Part shown: positions 8,861 through 16,131 of the stretch, one piece after another
Layout of the letters: the number at the start of each line of letters is the position of its first letter
Position numbering within the stretch: position 1 is the stretch's first letter
NCBI RefSeq assembly: GCF_000802245.2
Contig: NZ_CP021080.1
Coordinates: 5,332,001-5,396,000 of the forward strand
DNA length: 64,000 nt
Origin: Streptomyces pluripotens
Lineage (GTDB): Bacteria > Actinomycetota > Actinomycetes > Streptomycetales > Streptomycetaceae
Direction: 5' to 3'
Notes under the pieces: generated by a model
Databases searched by the model: none
The model's input: only the letters and a program-made list of their open reading frames with translations
What the model was told of the DNA's origin: nothing
Program-made: the position numbers and the translations under genes

Positions 8861-9436
8861 CTACTTCAGACGCGCCATCAGGGCGTGCTCCACCAGCGTG
8901 ATCAGCGCACTCTTGGCATCGGCGCGGTGCCGGGCGTCGGTCGTGATGATCGGGGCGTCGGGGCCGATCTGGAGGGCCTCGCGTACTTCGTCGGGGTTGT
9001 AGGGCTGCTGGCCGTCGAAGCCGTTGAGGGCGATGACGAAGGGCAGACCGCTGTTCTCGAAGTAGTCGACCGCGGGGAAGCAGTCGGCGAGACGTCGGGT
9101 GTCCACGAGCACCACGGCGCCGATGGCGCCGCGCACCAGGTCGTCCCACATGAACCAGAAGCGGTCCTGTCCCGGGGTACCGAAGAGGTACAGGATCAGG
9201 TCCTGGTCCAGGGTGATGCGGCCGAAGTCCATGGCCACCGTGGTGGTGGTCTTGTCCCCGGTGTGGGTCAGGTCGTCGATGCCGGCCGAAGCGGACGTCA
9301 TGACGGCCTCTGTGCGCAGCGGGTTGATCTCCGAGACGGCGCCGACGAACGTGGTTTTGCCCACGCCGAAGCCGCCCGCCACCACGATCTTCGCGGAGGT
9401 GGTAGCCCGGCCCGCGTCAGAGCTTGCGAAGTCCAC
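8861..9436 (-). CDS. cvnD: Conservon GTPase CvnD (second copy)
   Basis: A 191-residue small GTPase with the same motifs as the first copy (P-loop GGFGVGKTT, FGTPGQDRF, ALNGFDG). I start at the GTG ending at 9436, which overlaps cvnC by 20 bp exactly as in the first conservon; a frame five codons longer exists. The final residue is Lys instead of Arg, and the N-terminal linker (DAGRAT) differs from the other copy (GGPSRST). Between these ends the two genes are nearly identical at DNA level. Because both GTPases should look the same to partners over the whole GTPase core, specificity of each conservon must come from the other subunits or the termini. Confidence 0.95.
   Translation of the reverse strand: MDFASSDAGRATTSAKIVVAGGFGVGKTTFVGAVSEINPLRTEAVMTSASAGIDDLTHTGDKTTTTVAMDFGRITLDQDLILYLFGTPGQDRFWFMWDDLVRGAIGAVVLVDTRRLADCFPAVDYFENSGLPFVIALNGFDGQQPYNPDEVREALQIGPDAPIITTDARHRADAKSALITLVEHALMARLK
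8868..9403. repeat. 536-bp near-identical repeat, copy 2 (within cvnD)
   Basis: Counterpart of 3514-4049, with two mismatches by eye. Neighbouring cvnC, cvnB and cvnA sequences do not share this level of identity. Confidence 0.9.
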
Positions 9437-9815
9437 TGAGCACCCTTTCAAGCAGCGTCACGTCCGGAGCGCCGCCGTTGTTCTCGTCGCCCCCCGGCTG
9501 GTGGACGGCAACCAGGCCGGCCTCGGCGAGGTCGGCGACCAGGATCCGGGCCACACCGAGTGGCATGGCTAGCAGTGCGGAAACCTCCGCGACCGACTTG
9601 ACCTCACGGCACAGGTGACAGATGCGCTGGTGCTCCGGGAGCAGCCCCATGAGCGCTGCCGGGTCGGCCGTGGTGCTGATCAGCGCCTCTATCGCGAGCT
9701 GGTAGCGCGGCCGGGTCCGGCCACCGGTCATCGCGTACGGCCTCACCAGAGGCTGGTCGCCCTCATCCCCGTACGACTCGGCGTACGGATCAGGGTGGGC
9801 GGTGGGCGGTGTCAT
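9417..9815 (-). CDS. cvnC: Conservon DUF742 protein CvnC (second copy)
   Basis: A 132-residue DUF742 protein containing LVRPYAMTGGRTRPRYQLAIEALI, RICHLCREVKSVAEVSALL and the C-terminal DVTLLERVLSGLRKL. Its ATG has GGAGG 4 bp upstream. Unlike the first copy it has only about 20 residues before the conserved domain. It overlaps cvnD by 20 bp and follows cvnB after a 110-bp spacer. As in other conservons it probably bridges the Roadblock protein or GTPase to downstream targets; this is inferred from the family, not shown here. Confidence 0.93.
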   Translation of the reverse strand: MTPPTAHPDPYAESYGDEGDQPLVRPYAMTGGRTRPRYQLAIEALISTTADPAALMGLLPEHQRICHLCREVKSVAEVSALLAMPLGVARILVADLAEAGLVAVHQPGGDENNGGAPDVTLLERVLSGLRKL

Positions 9816-9925
9816 GAATCCTCCGGGCGGGACAGCAAGTCGGTCGGGCTGGCCGTCTGACGGGGCCGGTGGGGGGACTATGGCGGCCGGACGGTGGGGT
9901 GTGAGGCGGTTGGTGCCGGGGGCGG

Positions 9926-10339
9926 TCAGTGGAGCAGACTGCCCTGGAGTTCGGCGCGCAGGTCCGGGGTGAGTACCGCACCCGCACGGTCGACGAGCAA
10001 CGCCATCTCGTAGCCGACGAGGCCGATGTCTGCCTCTGGGTGGGCCAGGACCGCGAGCGACGACCCGTCCGAGACCGACATCAGGAAGAGGAACCCGCGC
10101 TCCATCTCGACGACCGTCTGCGCCACGTTGCCGCCCTCGAAGATCCGGGACGCCCCGGCCGTGAGCGAGGTCAGCCCGGAGGCGACCGCCGCCAGCTGGT
10201 CGGCACGGTCCCGTGGGAAGCCTTCGGACATCGCCAGCAGAAGGCCGTCGGCGGAGACCACCACGGTGTGGGACACCCCGGGGGTGTTGTCCACAAAGTT
10301 GGTGATCAACCAGTTCAGGTTCTGTGCCGCCTGGCTCAT
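9926..10339 (-). CDS. cvnB: Conservon Roadblock/LC7 protein CvnB (second copy)
   Basis: A 137-residue Roadblock/LC7 protein, very similar in sequence to the first CvnB (for example TPGVSHTVVVSADGLLLAM in both). I chose the ATG ending at 10339 because it aligns with the paralogue; the open frame could begin three codons earlier at a TTG. The cvnA stop codon is 9 bp upstream, so the two are likely coupled. Many synonymous differences from the first copy show that this pair has diverged normally. Confidence 0.94.
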   Translation of the reverse strand: MSQAAQNLNWLITNFVDNTPGVSHTVVVSADGLLLAMSEGFPRDRADQLAAVASGLTSLTAGASRIFEGGNVAQTVVEMERGFLFLMSVSDGSSLAVLAHPEADIGLVGYEMALLVDRAGAVLTPDLRAELQGSLLH

Positions 10340-10348
10340 CGAACTCAA

Positions 10349-13300
10349 CTAACGCTCCTGCTGGTGAGTGGGGCTCGGGAAGCTGCCGGTCTGGCCGTTG
10401 CCGGCCTGACGGCCCTGAGCGATGCCCCGACGGAGATTGGTCAGCCGTCCACGTACGTCGTCAGGCGCACGCGAGACCTGCGGACCGGCTTGGTGCTGTT
10501 GCTGCTGTGCCGTGCCCGGGACGAGGTTCGCCCGGGGCACGCGGCGCGGCAGACCCGAGGTGGTGACGCCACCCGCGGAGGGCTGCCGGACGCGTTCTGC
10601 CTGCCGGACGAGATCGTCGTTCGGCGAGGTACGCCAGGAACCGGTGTTCGAGGCGGAGGGCTGTGGAGCCGGGGCAGGCGCCTGCGGCTGCTGCGCCGCG
10701 GGCGCGCTCTCCTGCTGCGCACCGCCGTGGAACCAGTTGGTTTCCAGGGTGTCGTACAGCGGGGTACGGCCGTCGCTCGGGCCGCGCCCTTCACCGGGCC
10801 GACGTGCGACGCTCCGGCCGCCGGGTTCCTGGCCGGCCGTGCGCTGCTGCGGGGCCGGCTGCCGCGGGGCACCGAAGTCGTTGCGGCCGGCCGGCTGCGG
10901 GCGCTCGAACTGGCCCGTCTGCGCGGGTTCCTGGCGGCCGGGCAAGGCGTGCCGGCCGGTGGAGCTGCCGTCGAAGCCGCCATTGAAGGAGTCGCGGTAC
11001 GCCTGCTGAGCCTCGAACTGCCCCGTCTGCTGGGGGTCGTTCTGCTGCTCGGGTACCGACTGGCCGAAGACGTCGGAGCGGACGAACGGACCGGAGCCCT
11101 GGCGGTCGTCGGGCCGGGGCCCGAACCGGTCATCCTGGTGGGCGGCGTCGGGCTGTGCGAACTGACCCGTCTGCTGCCCGGCATCCGGCTGTGCGAACTG
11201 CCCGGTGTGCTGGGAGCCGTCGGGCCGCGCGAACTCACCCGACTGGGAGTTGTCCGGGTGGGCGAACTGGCCCGTGTTCTGCGAGTCGTTGAAGCCATTG
11301 AAGTCGGCATGCGGGAATTCGCCCGTGGCGGCCGGAACGTCGTCGATCCGGGGTATGTCCGCGGTCGAACCCGGACCCTGCCGGTCGTCCACGCGCGGCA
11401 TGGGCGCGGTGTGCGCCGGATCCTGCTCTTCGTGGCCGCGCGGAGCGTCCTGCGCAGCCCGTGGCAGCGGCGCCTGGCTGCCGCCCCAGTCCGCGGTGCG
11501 CGACTGCGCCTCACCGCCGGGCAGTTCGGCCCGCGCGCCGCCGCGCGGCGGGAGCTGGGGCTGGCGGCCCAGCTCCGCGGGGCCACCGGTCCGCTGCGAC
11601 CCACGGCCGCCGAAGAAGTCCTGCTGTCCGCCCGGATGCGTGGTGGGTAGACCTTGCTGGGCATTCGGCGCGGGGGAGCCGAAGCCACCCGCACCCGTAC
11701 CGGCCGGCGGCCGGTTCTGCTGGGAGGACCCGGGACCGCCCTGGGGACCACGCGCTCCGCCCGGCGCACCCGGACGGCCGCCCTGGCCCGCGCCAGGCAG
11801 CGCCGCCCGGGGCCCCTGTCCGGCGCCGACCTGACCGCGCGGGCCGCTACCGGCACCGAGCGGACCGCCTCCCTGGCCGTTTCCGGTGCTCGCGCGCCGG
11901 GCTGCGGCGGCACCGGCCGCAGCTTGTGCGGCAGCGGGGCCACCTGTGGGGGCGGGTGCGCCCGGCTTGCCCTGACCGGGCTTCTTGCCGCCCTGGGCGA
12001 CGTCCACGGGCAGCATGACCAGCGCGGTCGTACCACCGGAGTCGGACGGGCGCAGCTGGATGCGGATGCCGTGTCGCTGGGAGAGCCGGCCGACCACGAA
12101 GAGGCCCATGCGGCGGGAGACGGAGACGTCCACGGTGGGCGGCGAGGCCAGCCGCTCGTTGATCGCGGCCAGGTCCTCCGGCGACAGTCCGATACCGGTG
12201 TCGTGGATCTCGATCAGCACGCGGCCGTCGGGCAGCGCGTGACCAGTGACCTTGACCTTGGTCTGCGGCGAGGAGAACGAGGTGGCGTTCTCCAGTAGCT
12301 CGGCGAGCAGGTGCACGAGGTCGTTGACGACTCGGCCAGCGACCTCGGTGGTGGGTACCGAGGCCAGTTCGATGCGCTCGTACTGCTCCACCTCGGACGC
12401 GGCGGCGCGGAGCACGTCGACCAGCGGGACCGGGCGGGTCCAGCGGCGGCCGGGCTCTTCACCCGCGAGGACGAGGAGGTTCTCGCCGTTACGACGCATA
12501 CGCGTGGCGAGGTGGTCCAGCTTGAACAGCGAGGACAGCTGGTCCGGGTCGGCCTCGCGGGACTCCAACTCGGAGATCAGCGACAGCTGGCGCTGGATCA
12601 GACCCTGGGAGCGGCGGGAGAGGTTGGTGAACATCGCGTTGACGTTGCCCCGCAGCAGCGCCTGCTCGGCGGCGAGGCGGACCGCCTCGCGGTGCACGTC
12701 GTCGAAGGCCGCGGCCACCTGACCGATCTCGTCCCGGGAGTGCACACCGACCGACTCGACGGAGGTGTCGACGTCCTGGGGGTCGGACTCGGACAGCTGC
12801 TTGACCAGCTCGGGCAGGCGGTCCTGGGCGACCTTGGTCGCCGTCTCCTGCAGCCGGCGCAGCGAGCGGATCATGGATCGGGCCACGACGAACGCGCCGA
12901 CCAGCGAGATACCGAGGACGATGAGGATCAGCGCACCGGAGATGATCGCGTCCTGCTCGGAGGAGGCCTTCAGCTCACGGGCCTTCTGCTCCATGTCCTC
13001 CAGCAGCGAGTGCTCGATGTTCTTCATCTGCTGGATCTTGGTCACGCTGGTGTCCAGCCAGTCGCGGTACGAACGCGCCGGCAGCGACTCGATGCCGTCC
13101 GGCGATGCGAAGGCACGCTTGGCGTAGGTGTTGGCGGCCTTGATCGTGGGGTTGCCCTCCTCGATCGGCTTGAGGAGCGCCTCCGCGTTCTGGTCGGCGT
13201 AGATCTTCCGGAAGATCGCGAGTTCGGAGGCCTCGCTCTCGTACGCCGCCTCGCCGTAGAGCTGGTCGTTCTTTGAGAGGTGCCCCTTGGAGGAGGTGGT

Positions 13301-14167
13301 CGCCGGCAGCGCGGCGGCGATCATGGCGCGCTGCACGGAGGCGTACTCCTTGGCGGTGGAGAAGGCCGCCAGGGCGCGGGTGCGCGAGATCATCTCCGGG
13401 TTGCTGGACGCCTCGGCCATGTCCTGGGACAGGCCGATGAGCTGAGTGATGAGCCGGTGGTAGGACTCGACCGTCTGGGTCGCGTTGTTCTTCGACTGGT
13501 ACGCGTTCTTGCGGATCTTGGCCAGGTCGTCCAGCTGGTGGACGATGCCGACGAGGGCGTCACGGACACCCTGCAGGTTGCCGTTCTTGCTGGCCGTGTC
13601 GATCTGTTCGGAGGCGGTGAGGAAGTTGTCGCGGGCGTGGTCGGTCTTCTCCTGGTAGCCCTTGACCGTGTAGTCGGTCGACTTCAGTCCGCCGTGAGCC
13701 AGCGGGCCCGCGGACTGGTCGCGCTCCTCCTGGAGGGCGGCGGCCAGCTCGGTGGCCTGCTTGGTCATCTGGGTCAGCAGCTTCATGTTGTCGAGCTGCT
13801 GGATGTCGTCCATGGACTCGTTGATGCGTAGCGCGCCCAGCGTGGTGGCCGCGACCACGGGCAGCGCGAGCAGCGACACCAGGCGCGTGGAGATGCGCCA
13901 GTTGCGCAGGGCAAGGCGCGAACCGGTACCGGTCGGGCCCTTGCCGGGCTCCACTGTCGGTGTGGGGGTGTCGGGCTTCACGGTTCCCGGCGGGACCGGC
14001 GAGTTCGGCGGGGCGGACGCACCGGTGCGTCCGCCCCGCTCACCGCCGTCTCCGGACGGGGCCGGGCCCTGGCTCTGGGCGTGCTGGGGCGAGGAACCGC
14101 GGTCGGTTCCGCCGTGCGACTCCGGCTCTGCCGAAGCGCTGCCATCCCTCTTGAAACGTCCCTGCAC
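10349..14167 (-). CDS. cvnA: Conservon sensor kinase-like ATPase CvnA (second copy)
   Basis: A membrane protein of about 1272 residues built like the first CvnA: membrane segment near 89-110, NIT-like extracytoplasmic domain, second membrane segment near 404-428, HAMP-like linker, HATPase_c (about 562-712) with ELLENATSFSSP and DTGIGL, then a disordered tail of more than 500 residues. The tail is rich in Gly, Gln and Pro and holds tandem units like TGQFAQPDAGQQ. I start at the GTG ending at 14167 (VQGRFKRDG), preceded by AGAGG 11 bp upstream as in the other copy; the open frame could extend to 14620, but that part has antisense-like composition. By remembered synteny this is the cvn1 conservon of S. 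coelicolor. Confidence 0.92.
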   Translation of the reverse strand: MQGRFKRDGSASAEPESHGGTDRGSSPQHAQSQGPAPSGDGGERGGRTGASAPPNSPVPPGTVKPDTPTPTVEPGKGPTGTGSRLALRNWRISTRLVSLLALPVVAATTLGALRINESMDDIQQLDNMKLLTQMTKQATELAAALQEERDQSAGPLAHGGLKSTDYTVKGYQEKTDHARDNFLTASEQIDTASKNGNLQGVRDALVGIVHQLDDLAKIRKNAYQSKNNATQTVESYHRLITQLIGLSQDMAEASSNPEMISRTRALAAFSTAKEYASVQRAMIAAALPATTSSKGHLSKNDQLYGEAAYESEASELAIFRKIYADQNAEALLKPIEEGNPTIKAANTYAKRAFASPDGIESLPARSYRDWLDTSVTKIQQMKNIEHSLLEDMEQKARELKASSEQDAIISGALILIVLGISLVGAFVVARSMIRSLRRLQETATKVAQDRLPELVKQLSESDPQDVDTSVESVGVHSRDEIGQVAAAFDDVHREAVRLAAEQALLRGNVNAMFTNLSRRSQGLIQRQLSLISELESREADPDQLSSLFKLDHLATRMRRNGENLLVLAGEEPGRRWTRPVPLVDVLRAAASEVEQYERIELASVPTTEVAGRVVNDLVHLLAELLENATSFSSPQTKVKVTGHALPDGRVLIEIHDTGIGLSPEDLAAINERLASPPTVDVSVSRRMGLFVVGRLSQRHGIRIQLRPSDSGGTTALVMLPVDVAQGGKKPGQGKPGAPAPTGGPAAAQAAAGAAAARRASTGNGQGGGPLGAGSGPRGQVGAGQGPRAALPGAGQGGRPGAPGGARGPQGGPGSSQQNRPPAGTGAGGFGSPAPNAQQGLPTTHPGGQQDFFGGRGSQRTGGPAELGRQPQLPPRGGARAELPGGEAQSRTADWGGSQAPLPRAAQDAPRGHEEQDPAHTAPMPRVDDRQGPGSTADIPRIDDVPAATGEFPHADFNGFNDSQNTGQFAHPDNSQSGEFARPDGSQHTGQFAQPDAGQQTGQFAQPDAAHQDDRFGPRPDDRQGSGPFVRSDVFGQSVPEQQNDPQQTGQFEAQQAYRDSFNGGFDGSSTGRHALPGRQEPAQTGQFERPQPAGRNDFGAPRQPAPQQRTAGQEPGGRSVARRPGEGRGPSDGRTPLYDTLETNWFHGGAQQESAPAAQQPQAPAPAPQPSASNTGSWRTSPNDDLVRQAERVRQPSAGGVTTSGLPRRVPRANLVPGTAQQQQHQAGPQVSRAPDDVRGRLTNLRRGIAQGRQAGNGQTGSFPSPTHQQER
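11140..11300. repeat. Degenerate tandem repeat in the CvnA tail
   Basis: The minus-strand reading encodes four to five imperfect 11-13 residue units with the core GQFA(Q/H)PD or GEFARPD separated by polar residues. The repeat lies in the disordered C-terminal tail of the second CvnA and is absent from the first, whose tail is Tyr/Gln-rich instead. Confidence 0.7.
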
Positions 14168-14734
14168 TAGCGTCGCAACCTCTGGACCAGGCGCCCCTCC
14201 GCGTGAACGAAGGGACACGGTGTTGGCGTCGTGGAGAGCGCCCTGAATACGCCCCCCGATGGTCTTGAGTACCGGCGCTGGATCCCCCTGTCTCGCCGCC
14301 ACTCGGCGCTGTAGCGCCCCCTGTGCGCCGGCTCGATCCTGCGGCGGTCCGTGGAATTCCAGCACAGTGCTGGATCTCCAACAAGAGCAGTGAACCGAGC
14401 TGTGACCTCCGTGACGCAATGTGCGTGCCACATCACCAGACGTAGAAGGCGATCTGGTGCATAACGGGTGGATCAGCCCCAGTCGCCCCTCGGTGGCACG
14501 TGTCCCAGTCGCCATGATCAGGAGCGGAATGATGGCTTCAGGGGGCCAATGTCCTTTTCGTCGAGGTGTGTTGGCGGCCGGAATTGACCGGTTTGCCTGC
14601 GGGATCGTGAGGAAACTCACACGCCGATCGTGAACGGTTGGCGCTTGCGGTGGGGAATCGGATGTTTAGCCTGACGCTTTACAGCAGTGGCGACTCTGCC
14701 AACCCGCTCGACTAGAGGGCACAGGACGACAACG
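14168..14734. other. 567-bp regulatory gap between divergent genes
   Basis: It lies upstream of both the second conservon (leftward) and the small protein gene (rightward). It contains a short hairpin GTGAG-GAAA-CTCAC near 14606-14619, flanked by two GATCGTGA words. Composition becomes less GC-rich around 14640-14690. No convincing gene is seen; open frames here look like shadows. Confidence 0.5.
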
Positions 14735-14923
14735 GTGAAGACGACGACGATGTTCCGCAACATAGCCAACCCGCGGCGCACGACCCTGGCGCATCTTGAG
14801 GACGCCGGAGCACTGGGCACGCCCGAGCTTCCGGAGCACTCCGTCGACCTCCCCGCTCAGACGGCCAACCCCAGGCGCACCGTTCTGATGGAGATCCCGG
14901 TCGGTGCCGCGGTCGGCGCATAG
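14735..14923 (+). CDS. Small protein with two ANPRRT motifs
   Basis: A 62-residue protein starting at a GTG with AGGA about 9 bp upstream. The hexamer ANPRRT occurs twice: early (FRNIANPRRTTLAHL) and late (TANPRRTVLMEIPVG), separated by about 37 residues containing a Pro-rich acidic linker (GTPELPEHSVDLP). There is no signal peptide, membrane segment or Cys. I do not recognise a named family. Codon use is typical of real genes here, and a strong hairpin follows 105 bp downstream. The frame could start 16 codons earlier, but the GTG has the better ribosome site. A cytoplasmic regulatory or modified peptide is conceivable, but nothing in the sequence proves a function. Confidence 0.65.
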   Translation: MKTTTMFRNIANPRRTTLAHLEDAGALGTPELPEHSVDLPAQTANPRRTVLMEIPVGAAVGA

Positions 14924-15027
14924 CCGGCCGGACGGCGCGCCGTCACAGACACGGGCAGACCCGTCGAGGCGGGCCGTCGGATCCCGGTGCAGGGGGACAG
15001 GACCGCCCCGGCAAGACGGTGGCACCA

Positions 15028-15082
15028 GGGGAACGCGCCCGGAGGACCAGCCGCTCATGGCGGTCCCCCGGGCGCGTTCCCC
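15028..15082 (+). terminator. Long 21-bp inverted repeat, likely terminator
   Basis: Arms 15028-15048 and 15062-15082 are complementary over 21 bp with a single mismatch and a 13-nt loop. It is the first strong structure after the small protein gene. Confidence 0.6.
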
Positions 15083-15155
15083 ATGGGCGTGCGGTCTCCG
15101 TGCGGGGCGGCACCCCGAGTAACCGGGGCGCCCTGGCGCGGCGAGTGAAGGAAGG

Positions 15156-15190
15156 GGGGCCCGCGCGACAGCACCACGGGCGCGGGCCCC
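15156..15190 (+). terminator. Second hairpin, 11-bp perfect stem
   Basis: GGGGCCCGCGC pairs perfectly with GCGCGGGCCCC around a 13-nt loop. It may back up the preceding hairpin. Confidence 0.5.
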
Positions 15191-15345
15191 GCTCCGGTCG
15201 GTGCCGGATTGCCGGGTCTCCCGCACGCCGGTTCCGGGCACGGAAAGCACCTGACCGGCGGCCGTACCAGCCGAACGCGGGGCCGTCCGACCGGTTAACC
15301 TGGGGCGTCAGTACGCCGGTTCTCAGTGAGGGGCGCAAGGATCCC

Positions 15346-16131
15346 GTGCGCATCGCCAGGTTCTCCATCGACGGGAACGTTGCCTTCGGCGCGGTCGAGG
15401 GCGAGAAGCAGGACGAACTCGTCCTCGACATCATCAAGGGCATCCCGTTCGCGGAACACGAGTTGTCCGGGACGAAGGTGCCGCTGAGCAAGGTCAGGCT
15501 GCTCCCGCCGGTCCTCCCCAGCAAGGTCGTGGCCTTCGGTCGCAACTACGCCGAGCACACGCGCGAGCTGGGCCACGAGGTGCCCGAGGCCCCGTTCGCC
15601 TTCCTCAAGCCCTCCACCTCCGTGGTCGGAACCGGCGATGACATCCAGTACCCGCCGTTCTCCCGGGAACTGCACCACGAGGGCGAGCTGGCGATCGTCA
15701 TCGGCCGCATGTGTCGCGAGGTGCCGCGCGAGCGCGTCAGGGACGTGATCTTCGGTTACACCTGCGCCAACGACGTCACCGCCCGTGACGTCCAGCGTCG
15801 CGAGAAGCAGTGGGCCCGCGCCAAGGGCTTCGACACCGCCTGCCCGCTCGGCCCCTGGGTGGAGACGGACCTGGACCTGGCCCGTGCGAACGACCTCACC
15901 CTCCAGCTCACGGTCAACGGTGAACAACGTCAGCTGGGCCGTACGAGCGAGATGATCCACCCCATCGAGGACCTGGTCGTCACCATCTCCGAGGCCATGA
16001 CCCTGCTCCCCGGCGACGTCATCCTCACCGGCACCCCGGCAGGGGTCGGCCCCCTCAACGTCGGCGACGAGGTCGCCGTCACCATCGAAGGCATCGGCAC
16101 TCTCACCAACAAGGTTGTCAAGCGTGGCTAG
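15346..16131 (+). CDS. Fumarylacetoacetate hydrolase-family protein
   Basis: A 261-residue member of the FAH/HpcE superfamily, metal-dependent enzymes that hydrolyse, decarboxylate or isomerise beta-diketo acids. Visible are the Glu-containing metal motif HHEGELAIVIG near residues 104-114, the segment YTCANDVTARD, the lysine of RAKGFDTACPLGPW, and LTGTPAGVGPL near the end. I start at the GTG ending VRIARFSIDG; the open frame continues upstream without support. Its TAG overlaps the GTG of gltX, so the two are coupled. The exact substrate is unknown. Close relatives include oxaloacetate decarboxylase/acylpyruvase (FAHD1-like) enzymes. Conserved linkage to gltX hints at housekeeping. Confidence 0.9.
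   Translation: MRIARFSIDGNVAFGAVEGEKQDELVLDIIKGIPFAEHELSGTKVPLSKVRLLPPVLPSKVVAFGRNYAEHTRELGHEVPEAPFAFLKPSTSVVGTGDDIQYPPFSRELHHEGELAIVIGRMCREVPRERVRDVIFGYTCANDVTARDVQRREKQWARAKGFDTACPLGPWVETDLDLARANDLTLQLTVNGEQRQLGRTSEMIHPIEDLVVTISEAMTLLPGDVILTGTPAGVGPLNVGDEVAVTIEGIGTLTNKVVKRG

Larger units (their letters stand above)
14924..15345. other. 422-bp gap holding two long hairpins
   Basis: After the small protein gene come two strong inverted repeats (listed separately), then the promoter region of the FAH-family gene. Nothing else is recognisable; an open frame upstream of 15346 is arginine-rich and unsupported. Confidence 0.5.

Noticed and set aside
14168..14620. Extension of the second cvnA to 1423 residues
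   Set aside because: The extra 151 codons have no conserved sequence, and the GTG ending at 14167 has the same ribosome-site spacing as the other cvnA.
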